Origin: Augochlora pura
Lineage: Eukaryota; Arthropoda; Insecta; Hymenoptera; Halictidae
Assembly (NCBI RefSeq): GCF_028453695.1
Contig: NC_135777.1
Span: 7,305,714-7,369,713, forward strand
DNA length: 64,000 nucleotides
Direction: 5' to 3'
The position numbers and the translations under genes were made by a program. Positions within the stretch are counted from its first letter, which is position 1. Every line of letters begins with the position of its first letter. This document shows, one piece after another, positions 49,391-63,511 of the stretch. The notes beneath the pieces were generated by a model, which saw nothing but the letters and a program-made list of their open reading frames with translations, did no database searches and was not told the DNA's origin.

Positions 49391-52300
49391 TTAGCGGACA
49401 AAAGAATCATTTTTACGATAAATATAGGTCTGCAATGCTAGGAAATAGTAATTATAATGGCAATGTATTTTAAAATAATTCCTCTTTATTTTTCTGTGCC
49501 AGTTATTTCATATTTCTAAAAGAGGTTACGCCAAAACGGAAATATTAAAATTAAGCACTATTTGAAAGGTATTAAATCAGAGAGTGTATCCGAAAAATTC
49601 AGAAGGTAAATTCCAGCGGACGTTAATCTTTAGAATTTTCTGAAGCTTTACGATATAATATATATTTCTTTAATTTATCTTTTTATTTAAAAAGTTCTGT
49701 ATATATTGGTAATGAAACTAACTATTTTTTTAGTATGTAATTTTGTTCATCGTTCTCTACTTTTCCCTTTTACTGCATTTTATATGCTAATTCTTTCTCG
49801 CTCACGCCCAACATATTGTCATTGTTCGAACTAGCCGACAGATGTTATCGCTTTCTACACTTCCTCGGCGATATTGGGACGGAGAGCACGTGTCAGTATA
49901 GGGACCCGTTAAACCTGACGATGTAACGGAATCGATATCGCATTTGTGGTACCGCACGCGTTTGATTCAACGTCGTTCTCGGTGATTCGTTTACGGTAAT
50001 GAAGCTGCTATTGCGTTTACTATGAATCTGCATATATCACGCGTCAACGTGTATACATAAAGAACGCGAAGCTCATCGGACGCTCTGAAGCTTAAATAAT
50101 TTTTTTAATTTTTTAAAAGCTTCTGTTATTTTATATCTTTAGAAATAGAAAGAAATAGGAAATGTAATATTTTGACTAATTATATCGTCTATTGTAATGC
50201 ACAATTAAATTAATGTACAATTTAAATTTTATAATTTAATGTATATTCTGTCGTTACATGGAACTGTGAACATATATTACGCGTACATAAATTGTAGATC
50301 GTGCTGTTGCAACAGCAAAAGAGAAAAAGACAAAATCCTTGTACCATTTAGACTGACGAATCGTGGTTTTTGATGATGATAACTTTGACGCGCAAGGCGT
50401 AGAAAATAACAGAGAATTATGAGAGCGGATATAATGTGCTGCTGACAACAGTTACGAAGACAGTGTCTAATTTAGACAGGCCATTTTGTAATATACTTAC
50501 AAGTAGTTACAAGCGCTCAAACTAAAAATCACACAAGCGGAACGTGTTCCTTATAATTTATCACACGCTGAAACGCTATCATTTATTGCTTAAACGCCAT
50601 CATTTATTACTTACAACCATTTTTTTATCCATTATTAATATCAAACTTCGAGTTTATTTTTCACGAAGAAAATTTTCCTATTCAAACTTTTATTGGTTTC
50701 TAATGTATAAAACAGATAAATTATCATCGATGTTGCAATTCACGTAATTAATACTTCTAAAATAACACAGTAAATCTGAACCTAACTTGCAAAAAAATAA
50801 CATGGACGATATCAATTTTCTTATCCCAAACTATGTTACTTAAAAAACCATTGAATCGAAGGAATTTAAAAAATAGAACGATGCGTTAAAAAATAGCTTA
50901 ATCGTTTCTTAATTCTCTGTTTCAGGTAAGTTCGATCAAGTTCTCTCATATCCCAGTAGAGCAAGTAACGATTCTTCGATCTGTACATCGCAGCTTTAGT
51001 TTTCTTCTTTATTCTAGTAGTTTTTAAAATGTGTTTGTAAAATGTGGCCTTTAAAATTTGGTACATTGAATTATTGTTGACCGACGGTATGTCACCCGGA
51101 TGATGTTCTCAGTAGAAAGCGTCGTAGAAGACATAACCTAACATCGTGTCATTATAGGAGGCATTTGGAGTGTTTTGAAGCATCCGATCTTTCGCGACAA
51201 AAATACATCGGCCAGGATTCCGGTCATCGTTTAATTTCACGCGACTGGCAGGGTAGAACCACTAGAATTCGCGTAGGGTTACCACACCCAAGATCGTTTA
51301 CACGTATAACGTATCCACGTCGGCCGCGGCGCGTTATAAATTGCCCCGATTTTTCCGAAAGGTGCGGCTCTCGAGTTACATTTATTTACATAACTACGAC
51401 CACGTTCGTTTTCCTGCATTAACGAACACTGGTCCGGGTCGGTTAGCCCGGCAGGCCATAACATTATCAGCGGGAACAAGAGGAATGACACGATTCCTAC
51501 GCTCGAGGACACACACCGTGGAAGCATCGCTGTCATATTGGATTACGTTGACGTGCTAATTCGGCTCGGGGTACAGGAAACGCTTATCTCACGCCGCAGG
51601 TAGACCGGCTCTTCCTAATGGACCGGGTCCATGGAAAATTGATACTTTTTTTGCCAGCGTACCGCGTTTATTAATCCCAGAGGATCGGCCGGCTATGTGC
51701 ATAGAGAAATATACACATACAGCTAAGAACATACAACTGTAACAGTTGTATACAGCTGAGAACTGCGTACAAATAAGAGGCGTGTCTAACGTGTCTAAAC
51801 CTATCCGAGACGTGTATAAAGTAACGAGACTGCCGTTGTATAATATATACAATTAACCCTTTCTCGAATCGACTACCTCGAACCTATTTATTCGCAAAAT
51901 AGCGAGTCGTGTTTCGAGCGAACTATTGAAATGCAGTCGCCGCGGAATGTATCGCCATATTTACGAAATAAATACCTTTATAGTTTTTCAGAGGTTATGT
52001 CAGGTTATTTAGTTCGATCGGTGACGAGAGGAAAAGATTTTGGGAACAAAAACATGAATCTTCTTTCAATTTTTCTATTCGAATCTATGGTTTTCTAAAA
52101 AATTATTTTCGGTTATATACTAAATATATTATGACATAACCTGACGAACGGCCAAGGATACGCTTGTGACGAGAGTCGCCCGACAATATCGCGGAAACAC
52201 GATCCCGCCGTGGACCTTGTTTCTGGAACACACTCTATCCGAACGTATTTATGCCCATCTCTATAAATACATTCTTATGCGGTATGCGATCCTCGCTGTT

Positions 52301-54465
52301 TGTCTAAGGTCTACACCCATGTGGGTGCCCCCACACGCATCCGACACACACGCGCGTAAACACCAACGGGACAAGCTCCGTGATGCAGGCAACGCGTTAC
52401 TTATTTCGATGGGGGTCTACGATTTCCACAAGATAAATGATGCAACGGCCATCTGCCTCGTCGAGTGGATTCGCTTCTTCGTTATGCGCCTCGTACCGCG
52501 CGTGCGCGCCCGCAGCAACCGCTCGCTTGCTAGCGAACCCGCGAAATCGTGGAAAATTGAAAATCCTAAGAGTTGCGCGCGGATACCGACTTAACGGGAT
52601 TTGCAAAAAAGACCTTTCCCGTTGCGTACGGTTCGCGTGATTGCCTCTTTTATTCACGTTCGCTCGGCGAAGTGTAGCGGAACTGATGCTCATGTTCCTC
52701 CTTTGGGTTTGAATATTTTTTTTTTATAGTCCTCGGCTTTTTTTGTTGGACCTCGCTTGATCGGAGATTCAATGAAGTTTTCTATGTAGGATAGGATCAC
52801 TTTTATTGTAGGTTTAGATACCTTCAATATTTCTTCCGATTTGACAATTTGATAATTTGATCACTTTGTTCAACATACTCAAAGCTCAATTTTCATAGTA
52901 ATAAAGTTTATTAGAATTTCCAAGACGCGATAAGGTTATAAAAGACATTATGAAAAATCCTTTTTATTTCCCTTCCAATTTCGCAAGAATTTTGTTAACT
53001 CCGGTATCCAAGAATTCGTTTAGATAATTTGGTCTCTCGCTGACCGGATAACAGCAGTCTTCCCTCGATATCTTTGCGGTGTCGCGGACCAGCGCGGTTC
53101 GTGGTTAGACACGGACGCAGTCGAAGAGAAATTGTAGATTCGGTTTCTGTCTTACGACCCGGTCTTCTTCCCTCTCGTTCCTCGAACCCGTTCCTTTTTT
53201 CCCTTCTTCTTTCGTTTCATTTCAGGCGGGAACGGGACCGAAGGTAGCGACAGCAACCACTGCAGATAGGCTCTGTGTACCGTTTCTTAAGTATTACCTT
53301 TCTCCAATCTTAGCCGGCAGGTTCTCTCACGGCTAGCCCCGCCGATGACTCGTTATCTTCCGGTTCGATGGACCGAGATATTTCGTCGATCGGCGATCTC
53401 GAAAATATCGGATTTTATGGTTCGCAGAGTAGTTTTATCTTCGCGTGTCGCGCTGGAGTTAATGCTGCTGTTTTCATCTACACGTCGTGGTTATAGGTCG
53501 TCGATTCTTATTAGTAGACTGCGGATTTTATACATGTGTAGGGATTTACCGCGTGCTTGCGAACGTTCTGAAGGACGTTATTTCAGTAATGTAAAACGCA
53601 TGTCTAAATAGTCTTTTCCATTTCATTCTTTATTTTCGTATATGCCAAACTATGGTAGAAATATTTTCAGGGTTTCTGAAAGGAAGCACTATATTATCAT
53701 ACACATTTTTACAACGAATAAAAGTATCTTATTTTTTCAAAATACATTCTTTCGAACAACTGAAATATTTTACTTTTAATTGCACGATCTAAAACAAAAC
53801 ATCTATTTACTACTTCCCATTTGAAACGTTATTTTGACCCAGATCAATTGACGCAGACAATTTTTATTTTGCATAAAAATCCTCTCTCTCTCCTTCATTT
53901 GCTTTATTGTTCAATGGAAGCAATCACGGAAGTTTCTCATCCATCAATAATACCTTCAACGTCACCGAAGCAAATAATGTGCGTAAGTGGTGGACAAATT
54001 TATTGTACAATAAACAGAGATCTAATCTGCAGCATATAATACAGCAAACACGATAAATTCTTAAACCGTGGCACGTCCGATTGATCCGCGGCTGAATGAT
54101 CAGCGAGAATAAATAATGGGACATAAATAGCGTAATCAGTCTAGAGACGTATATAATAGCGTTGCCCAAGGCGCGCGCGGCTTACTATTTAATGCATATT
54201 GTTCTCGTAGTCTCCTGATACTGTGACAGCTAGATCGGAAAGCAATTTCCTTGGAACGCGTGCTCTCTCTCTCGTCATTATCCGCGAGCAAGAGGGGGGT
54301 GGTTTAATCGCTTTGAATCGACAATGCTGTAAATGCCGCTAGATCCGGCCAATTATACAGCTCCGCGTTAGAGTCTCTATTTCTATCTACCCCTGCGTTT
54401 CTACAGGTGCAAACGCCGCGAGCTTCGAAAGCTGTAAGCGAGGACCGGCTGGAATTCGCGTCGTA

Positions 54466-54500
54466 TACAGTGGGTCAAGAAAGTATTGGCAGTTTCCTTT
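54466..54500 (+). mobile_element. Possible Tc1/mariner-like terminus
   Basis: Starts TACAGTGGGTCAAGAAAGTA then TTGGCAG, a pattern frequent at Tc1-type ends. About 250 bp of AT-rich sequence follows without a transposase frame. No partner terminus was located. Confidence 0.4.
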
Positions 54501-56309
54501 GAATATCTTTAAACTATATAGTAGCTATTGACATTAACTATGTTTATTAGTGTCTCTTGACGCACATAACTAGTATGTTTACCGAGAAGTCTCAGTTATT
54601 TGTTATAAGGAAATAAAGTCAAGAAAACGATAAATCCAGAGTCAAAAGAGTATTGTTACCGATATCCAAATGATTTTCTATTCTTTTTTAAAATTAAAAT
54701 ATACAAATACAATGTTAAAAGAATGTCGCACACATTTGTTAGTCGAGCAAGGGAAAATTGTATAACCCTGCGAAAATATTTGGCGGTTCGCGGGAATCTT
54801 TGATAAGGATTTCAGAATTGATCAAACGCGTTCATCTCCTCAAAGTAATGCCACGAATTGGATTACGCGAAACGTTTTCAATCCTCTCCGAGAGCTTTAT
54901 TTTACATGTTCGCGATAATACCTTTCCCTCATTGTACCCCGTTGATCCGGCATTTTTCTCGACTTTTAATTAAAAAAATCTTCAAAAGACTCTGGTCATT
55001 CCGTGGAATACTCTGTCGGAAAGCCTACGCCCCGGAGAATTGTAAACCACCAATTTCGCTATTACATTCGTTTCAACGTTTTCTACGGAGTGATAATTAC
55101 ACGTTCTTTGTTCTTCTTTCTGTCGCGCCTCGCGAACGCCCGACGGAATTTAATTTAGGAGACCGTGTCGCTGTTCTACAGGCGTCGCGCACACACCCCC
55201 TTTACAAGCACGCCCTACAAAACGCATATTACGTTCCTAAAATATTTATGACATTACGCGATTCGTGGCCATATTTCACGCGCCGTTATTAATGCAAATT
55301 TTTTTGTCAATCGGTCGCAGAACTTCTATTGCAAGTTTCATATATTCGCCAAGAGATAGATTATTATTTATTAGATTATAATACACTATTGTTTATTAGA
55401 TATGACTATTATTGTTATAGTAGAATGCGAGTCTTTGCGTTTAATCGCGTCAGACATAACCTGGACGAAAATGTCTTTCCTCTTTTATTAATTGCGAAAG
55501 ATTAAGATAATGTAACTTAACATTCTTAAATTCTTCCAATGTATTTATAATTTGTTTTCTATTCTATTCATTCTCTATTATAAATGTGTGATATATTAGA
55601 TATTGCCACAAGACTTAGGGATGTTGATTATACGCCTATTTCCACCGGAAACAATTTAACTCATACAAAAAAATGTTATTTTTTTTTTCTAGTACAGTTT
55701 TGAAATATTTTCAACGTGTACCCGCTTCGTTCGCATGCGAAATTAAATTGATTCAGTATTTTCAGGGATTTTTTCAATTAAATTCTAGGGCCGGCCGTAA
55801 AAGGTCAGCTATTATTTTACGTCTAATAAAGACTTTCCAATCTGTTGTTCGATGGCCCCGGAGCGCTGACTGTCTTTTCTCGGCGATGCGTATTACCCTG
55901 GAACGCTTCGGGGCGTTCGCCGGCGAAACGCATATATCATGGACGATGCTCTCTGTGCGCCGAAGAATGGTATACATCTCTTATCTTGTCGAGGGATCAC
56001 TGTCATATAATACGAGCCTCTCTCGTCTTCGAACAGGATTTTGTCCTCGTTTCGCGCGCGCGCGCGTGGCGAGGATCGCACGTAGGCAAAATCGAACACA
56101 CACCGGGTTATTACGGGGAATTCAATAGGAGATATTACCAGTTTAATTTGAATTCCGACCGCCCTTTATTCCTGTCGGACGCTGGTTTACGCGGCATTGT
56201 CCGGGGAATTTCCATACGGTTAGTGTCGGTGTTCGGCTTGACGGGAAGAAAATGTTAACCCTTTGCAATCCGCGCCATCGTGGATGTTACCTACCGGCGG
56301 TTATGAACA

Positions 56310-56522
56310 TTTATATTATTATACAGTATACGTTGTATACGTATATATAATAATATTATAGTAATAGTACTATATAGTATAATATGGTACTATTATTATA
56401 TATTTAATACTATAGTATTATATAGTTACATATATCATATATAGTGTATTATGTATTATTACTATATTAGTATTATTATATATAGTATTAGTATATATAG
56501 TATTATTAGTATATATAATAAA
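56310..56522. repeat. AT-rich low-complexity block
   Basis: About 210 bp almost entirely of A and T, with interleaved TATTA, ATAGTA and TATATAG words and local palindromes such as GTATACGTTGTATAC. It looks like a degenerate microsatellite. Nothing coding. Confidence 0.9.
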
Positions 56523-57253
56523 ATTGTTTATTCCATTGACAACGATAATCCTTACAATCTATGAACTGTAATATAATATTCCTATTTTGTACGTAATTGT
56601 TTTATAAGTTACAATTCTATCATTTCTTTATTCATTCCTTCTTCATTAACTGAAAGATCACCGGCCAACAAACGAGAAATCAATTGTTTTTCGTTGTTTC
56701 AAATATTCTTATTACCATCCGCGTAGAAAGATTAATTTGCTCCCCTGTAATTATACTTTGGTCGATCTCCGATCGCCATCGTTACTCCCATCACGCCTTG
56801 AGGCTAATTAACAGTGTTAATTTTTTAGCACTGTCATTATACCTATAAACGGAATGATTTATTCTCCCGTTTTTTTCTCATTTCTCATTGTAGATGCAGG
56901 ATTAGTCACCCGGCTAATTATGGTAGTTGTGTTCGAACGGAGTTGTCCTTCGGCTTGCGCGCGAGATTTCTTTCAACTTTCTAATTTCGGATGCCTAATT
57001 AAATCGAGGAATTCTCTCGAGTGTTTCGTTGTTTCGTCAACTGTTCGTCGAAGAATTACATTATCCTGCTAAACGACGATTGAATAAAAAATCGAAATTC
57101 ATATACGTATAGATTACAGCATAATTGTAATATAAAATCGTCATAATGATAAAGATTAATTCCATATTGTGCAGAAATTTTTTTAAAAGAGTCTGCTCAC
57201 CGACGAAACGTACTTCGAAAGAGCTCCGGAACGACTGAAACCGATGCCGTAAA

Positions 57254-57342
57254 CGGCTAAGAAAGCCTGCATATTTATATAAACACAGCCGCTCAGAGTC
57301 AATCATAACGTAGCGCGGAAGAAACTTATGGGGACAACCTAA
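57254..57342 (-). mobile_element. Mariner-like transposon end, copy 2
   Basis: On the minus strand it starts TAGGTTGTCCCCATAAGTTT, followed by CTTCCGCGC, then GACTCTGAGCGGCTGTG, matching copy 1 at 40645 along roughly 80 bp with substitutions. The interior soon diverges and no transposase frame is visible. Confidence 0.6.
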
Positions 57343-60300
57343 TAAATCGGCCCCCCTCTCTAAGCAGCGGCGCATCGAAACACGAGGCACGACTCACTCC
57401 GACGACAACCGACCCCGCTCGAAATCCGGTCGAACAATTTGTTCGACAAGGAAAGGTTCCAGGGCTTTAAGATGTACGGCGGTTGGTCGTTAGCCGCTAC
57501 CGCGGTCACGACTTCCGCGTTTTCAAGAGGCGAATTCGTGTTCGCTGATCGAGCGGCTTTCGCGATTCATTCAAGTCACTGGCCCCTGCGGCATCGATCT
57601 TTTCTCCTCCTCCTCTCCTCTCGTGACCATGGATAGTATAACGGTCGCCGGATGACCAAACGGAGAGGAGGAGGAGGAGGAGCACTCGCGAGGACGGTGG
57701 GCTAGTAAAATACTCTTCCCGGCGGGAGCGCAATTAAATGATCGATTTATGGTTCCCGCCAATCGTTACACACCGGATATCTGCCGCGCGCGTCGGCTCG
57801 CTTAATGACGTACCAGCGGCGCATGCTTACAAACCGAGAGCAACCACGCGTCCGGACAGCCGCCAGAGCTACGCAAGCACTCGCTGCGTGTATCAGGGGC
57901 CCTTGTAACCTACGCCGGAATCTAACGCGGATGCGTACACCTGTGCCGAACGGATCCATGGGTTTCACCGTGATACACATTTTCCTTCGGCCGATCGGTC
58001 GACGTTCTCCCAACTTGATTATGAATTGGTAGTGGTCGAGGACAAGAGTGGTGTACACTAGTGAAGTCAATTAGTTACCTGTGAGATAGAATTAGAATAA
58101 TTGCCAAGAATTCAGTAATTAGAGAACGTTTTTTAAATACTTCTGATGTACCGTAAAAATTCTTGACAAGATCTATTCATTCTTGTTAGGTTATGTGAGG
58201 TTATGTCAGGTTATGTTATTTTTGTTAGAGATACATCAATCTCGCGATTTCTTATTAATTCAGACGACAGAATAGGATGTCGATTTTTAAGGTCGATATT
58301 CGACGTCTCGTTAGCGGAGAATAAAACGAAAGCTATTTGTCTCAGAAAAAGTGTAACGAAACACGTTGCAATACCATCTGAAGGCACCGCTCTGAGAATC
58401 ATAAAATGTTCTGTCGGAATATTGAAGCTTGACTTAATCGAGACTTGTCCCACTCTACAAAGTGCAAATACGGAATCGATATATAAGCGACGAAATAACC
58501 AATAATAAGAATGCTTCGATATCAACAATCCTTGTACACGGTAAGATATCTTCATAAGTGGCTGATGGAACCGATTATTATAAGGCAACGAGACGCAATT
58601 TGTCCGAGTTCTCCGATCCTAATGGTAGTTTGCGCCCTACTTAAAGAGGTTCGTGTTCTCATTGATAGGATGAGACGATCGATTTATTTTAATTGCACGA
58701 TTCTAAAAATATAGCTCGTTGAAAATTCTCTCGAAAGAGGATAAGCCTTTGAGTCTAGTGAAATATTGAGGTTACAATGTTTCTGAGAGAACAATACACC
58801 AAGCTTATAAGTAATAATAATAATTGCACGTAATTGAGAATATTGCTATATTAATTGCAATCTCACTTTACATTTTATAGAATTTTTTCAGATTTTTCAG
58901 ATTCTTCGCGTGAAACATTGTTTGAATTCAATCAATTTCCAAGTGACAATAACCCCTCAATTTCCGAATTAATGGTATTAGATGATCCGCGTTGTGCTGT
59001 ACAATTCAAACGGCATTACATTTCTGTGCATATGCATTCCGTGCGAATGCGATGCGGGCCGCATCGGCAGCCGATGTCCGGCTCTAGTACGCTAATAAGT
59101 CCTGCGGAATATATTTGCATAATAGGGAATGGTTGTGTAAACGATGCTCGCCGCAGGATCGTTTGCATGCTTGTCTAACCGTGATGAGGATAGGCGAGCA
59201 AGTAAAGGAGTAAAGTCGCGATGCTACCGCTGCTCTGGTTGTCACCGAAAAAAAAGAACCGTCGAGATAAACAGGAGACTGGTTCCGATAGTCTCAAAGG
59301 ATATACGCGAGTCGTATTTCCCATGAGACACGGAGTATGGATATTGTGAAATACCGCGCAGAAAATTAGATAGCAGTTTATTGGCTATCAAACGATAAAC
59401 ATGTATCTCCGATTCATCGAAAAGTTCAAAGTGTTTTATAACGACGCGATCGAAAACTGAGTGAAACGAGATGCAACATCGGGATGTCGTTAATCCAGCT
59501 TGCGAACCGCGATGCGTTAGTGTTAATAATTAGATTAATAAATGAAAATTGATTTTTCAGCGTCGGAAACGCAAAGGTTTAAATACTTTTAAAAAAGTGT
59601 TAAACCGGGAATCTACTTTTTCAACCGATACGCTTTAAATGATTAAGATGAAATAATCTTAAAATAGAAGTCATAAATTAGTCTGTCGGATTTTTAATTA
59701 ATAGTATCCAGATTTTGTACGAATTTGTTACATGAAATGTTGGAAAGTAGGATCGTCGTTTATACGGTAAAAATGTTCGTTTTGAAACATTTCGCCGAAG
59801 TCGACGTGAATTGTCTTAATTAGACTAGGTTTGAATATCCTTATTACCAATTGTAATGGATCCCTATATTCCTGTCTATTCAAACTGATTCCGTCCTTTT
59901 ACCGGCGGTCGCGACGTAAAAGGATTAAAAAGTTGAAAGGGAATTACTTGTAAGAGTTTCGAAACGTTCGCCGAATAAAACCCGAGCTAATTTCACTGCT
60001 ACATTTATATAATTAAAATATTTTATTTATACATAATTGAGATATTTTCCTATACATATGTCTATGCAATTAATATATTTTATTTCTGCGTACTCGATAT
60101 ATTTTCCTATGCATACATCTGTATAATTAATAGTACATATTTTGCTTTTATATAAACGTAATTAATGCAAATAACTTGATGGTGATTCACCGTGAAAATG
60201 ATTAGACTGCAGGAAGTTAATATTCAAAATAACAGTCAACATCTTTCGCATACCGTTGCTGATTCAGTGATCCCGAAGAATGCAATAAGCACGCCGAATA

Positions 60301-61969
60301 TGCCAAGGAAAATATTTGCGCCACGTGTGCGCGCGCGACGGAACACAGGTATTTCCCCGAAAACGAAAAAATACAGAAGCTCTGAGAATTTCTCAGGAAG
60401 GCTGGCGACGCGCCGGTTCGCGAAGCAATTTATTCAAATTGAAAAAGCTCGGAGAAAGATTTTAGAACAAACGGTTAAATATTGCTGGGAATCGATTTAA
60501 GTAGGAACTCGATTAAATATGAAACATGCTCAATCGATTGAACGTTTTAATTATTATTCGTACCGGCACAAATAAGTAATTATACTTGGAGAATTGTAAA
60601 CAAATTTCTTAGTCATTTTTATCCGATATAAGTTACTGAAAATATTTGTACAACCATAAACGACAGTCGCAAGAGTGGACATAATTTCAGACGACGTTAT
60701 ACTCAAAATATACAATCAAAGATGCAATCAAATAGTAAACGAAACAGTGAAAAAATGACAAAATTAAACGCTGGTTCGGCAGTCGAAGAGTAATCTAAAA
60801 GCATTGTTAAAATTCCCTGCGTTCACACTGGACGTGTTTAAAATAAGAAAAAAATTATACTGAATTCTTATACCTTGCAATTAACGAAGACAATTTTCAT
60901 CTCGCATAAAGAGCAGCGATCTAGCCAATAAAGTCCGCAGCGCAGACGCGAGTAGTCAACTAGAAATACAGAAGAACTTTTCGATGAATTTCTGTGGCCG
61001 CTCAGGTTATGTCAACTTGGACTTCCGGTGACGTCGCGAGATGCCGCGTCGAGGTGCACCGTTTCACGTAAGAGACCGTAAAACGCGTCGCGGTGCACAC
61101 GTACGCGGCGCGCCTTTATTTACCGTGGACGCGAACGATTCAATCGGTGTAAAATGGACGGCCGCCAGTCAGCCGAGTATAATTGGTATCGCCGAGAGGA
61201 CCGGGGAGTGGGGGGGGATCTCGTCGCGGCGTGCGCAGCCTCGGCAGTTCGAAGCCCGTACGATTAATTACGGAGCATCTCGGCGCGCTTTCGATACGTC
61301 GAAACGGTCGGCCTTTTGCGGCATGTGCGCCACCGGGCGATTACCTGTACCGCCGGTGTGTCGCATACGCTGACACACGCTGGCCTGAGACACACCGGCG
61401 CGTCCCCCTGAGAGAGACCAGACGAGCCATCGGCCGTCAGGAAAATGGTAGGGGCCTCTCTCCGACTCCTCGGACGCGCGCGCGACGACCCACCTTTCCA
61501 TTTTCTTTAAAGAACACCGTTGCACGTTCTTCGGGCTCTCGCATGGCCGGGGCACAAACCAGTTCTAAGCGCATGCACGCGATACCCAGTCGTCGAACGC
61601 GCGAGACGTCTCGTGTGTGCCGTCCTCTATGCTCGCCACGGCTGCGTTCGAGGCTCTGCGCCCCGCGTGTGCAGCTTCTTTTTACTCCTTACTCGGGGAA
61701 ACCTTAACTCGACGCTGACGGATACGCTCGCGGAGACCGAGTGGCGTTTGAATTTTAAGCGACCGCTATTTTTCCAGGGATACGCCAGTATGAAACGCGA
61801 GATGCGAGTGTGCCAACCGGTTTGCCCAGGCCGCTGTCCCCGATGCGCGGCATCAGTGTTTTCGAGATTTCGAGACGCGCCTGGTATCGCGCTATGGCAA
61901 TGATGGAAATTACTAGTAATAAATTATTAAATATGGATGTTATTCTGTTCCTTAAAATTAGAATAAAAT

Positions 61970-62116
61970 TCTAAACCCTTGTTATTAATATTTAAGCATT
62001 CTAGTAAATTCAGGCACGGAATAAACATTAATGTTCTCTCCGTTCTAACAAATTATATTTATTGAAAAATTCCTAATCGCAGTGACTGTGAAGAAAATGG
62101 TACGGCAAGGGGTTAA
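61970..62116 (+). repeat. Third copy of the GGGGTTAA-ending repeat
   Basis: Ends GTGACTGTGAAGAAAATGG then TACGGCAAGGGG and TTAA (62113-62116), nearly identical to the copy ending at 38844. Similarity extends back through GAAAAATTCCTAAT. The left part has CCCTTGTTATTAATATTTAAG, and TTAATATTTAAGCA recurs just after the 38844 end, which helps set the unit at roughly 120-145 bp. Confidence 0.55.
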
Positions 62117-62973
62117 ACAACTTCAGCCGGCAAACGAAGCGACCGATTTACCAGCGAAATAAACCCGTATATGCCGCCCGTATTGTCTCAGGTAATTCTC
62201 ACGGAATTGCGCGACTGACCCGGCCCCGCGATTTGCATTTAAACCTGTGTGACGAAACTCGCGGTAATGAGACCACAATATCACGGGTTGTTTACCGTGC
62301 GGCGCGTCATCTAGTAATCTGCGCGGGCGGGATGCACAATGCCGTTCTTGTTATCACAGCCCAGCCGCTGTAAGCTTAATCACTACGCAGGCGATGTTAG
62401 GTAAACTGACTTCCAGCTGCAACTGTCGCTCGCGCCCCGATCCCGCCGAGACGTTCCAATTATGTGAAACGCGACGATGCAATTTTCAAATTGTAAATAA
62501 TCGTTCGATGCACCTAAACACATTTATATTTATCCAATGCAATACTGAATTCATGAAAGTTGCACAACTTGTATATTTCCTTTACTTTTTCCCACAAATC
62601 GCAACGATATTATTTCATGAAAAAATGAATAAATATTTAATATAAGAAAAATATCGACGGATTTCGAGGATGAAGTTTCGCCGTTCTATTTAAAGAGAAA
62701 TCGATATTCACGAATAAAGAACGAATCCGCTGTTTGTACAGTAAGCAATAACATCCGCCTCGATCGATTCTACGCAACTTTGTTTGGTTAGCGTTTTTCA
62801 TTCGCGTTGTTCGTACACAATAAAGTCTGCAAGTCTCACGGCCGAAGAATTCACGGAATTCACGACGAGCAAACGTCGCGACGTTCACAAAGTATTCTCG
62901 CAGAAAAAAGGGGATTCGGTTTTCATTTTGTCAACCGCGAAACCGCACGTTGCAAACGTTCCTTCGACGCAAC

Positions 62974-62990
62974 TCCCCCCCCCCCCCCCC
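62974..62990. repeat. Poly-C tract
   Basis: Seventeen consecutive C after AACT, read directly. Such homopolymers are prone to length errors in sequencing, so the exact count may be unreliable. Confidence 0.9.
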
Positions 62991-63393
62991 ATTGTGATCC
63001 CCGTCAAATGATCCGCGTTTCCACGAACGTAAAGTTTTACGCGCCGTTTCGTAAGCGATCATTGATTCGTTTTGCGGTTCATAGGATGGTCGCCGTCCGC
63101 TAATGGTCACATGAAATTGTGGTCTCCCTTTCAACAATGCCGTTGTAAAATACAACCGTCCAATAGTGAATTGCTGTTCTATTGTTCAATTCCGCGATAT
63201 ACGCGCACCACGGACACCTAATAATATTTATCATTCGACGCGCGAGCATAATAACTGGACCGCATCTTTTATGCATTCTTAGCGAAAAATGAGTGGGCAG
63301 AAAACAATCGTTTGAACGTTTGAAAAATATTTCAAGGAAACTGTCCTATTAGTTTTGTTATATTACTATTATTGAATAGAGATATTATACGTA

Positions 63394-63445
63394 TACAGTC
63401 GCTTCCATAAGTATTCGTACTCTCGTTGCTTATAAGAGAAATCTG
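63394..63445 (+). mobile_element. Tc1-like transposon terminus
   Basis: Starts TACAGTCGCTTCCATAAG, then TATTCGTACTCTCGTTGC and TTATAAGAG. It matches, in the same order, the minus-strand sequence starting at 36922. The two termini face each other across 26 kb but are too far apart to bound one element, so each is likely a separate remnant. Confidence 0.5.
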
Positions 63446-63511
63446 TTGAAATCAAGGGATGCATATAAAATTTTGCAATAAAATTTTTGTTTTAATAATT
63501 TAATTTAATCA

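Noticed and set aside
61041..61903. Frames of 110, 174 and 127 codons on the plus strand
   Set aside because: Same composition effect in a CpG-rich patch; the products overlap and match no family I know.
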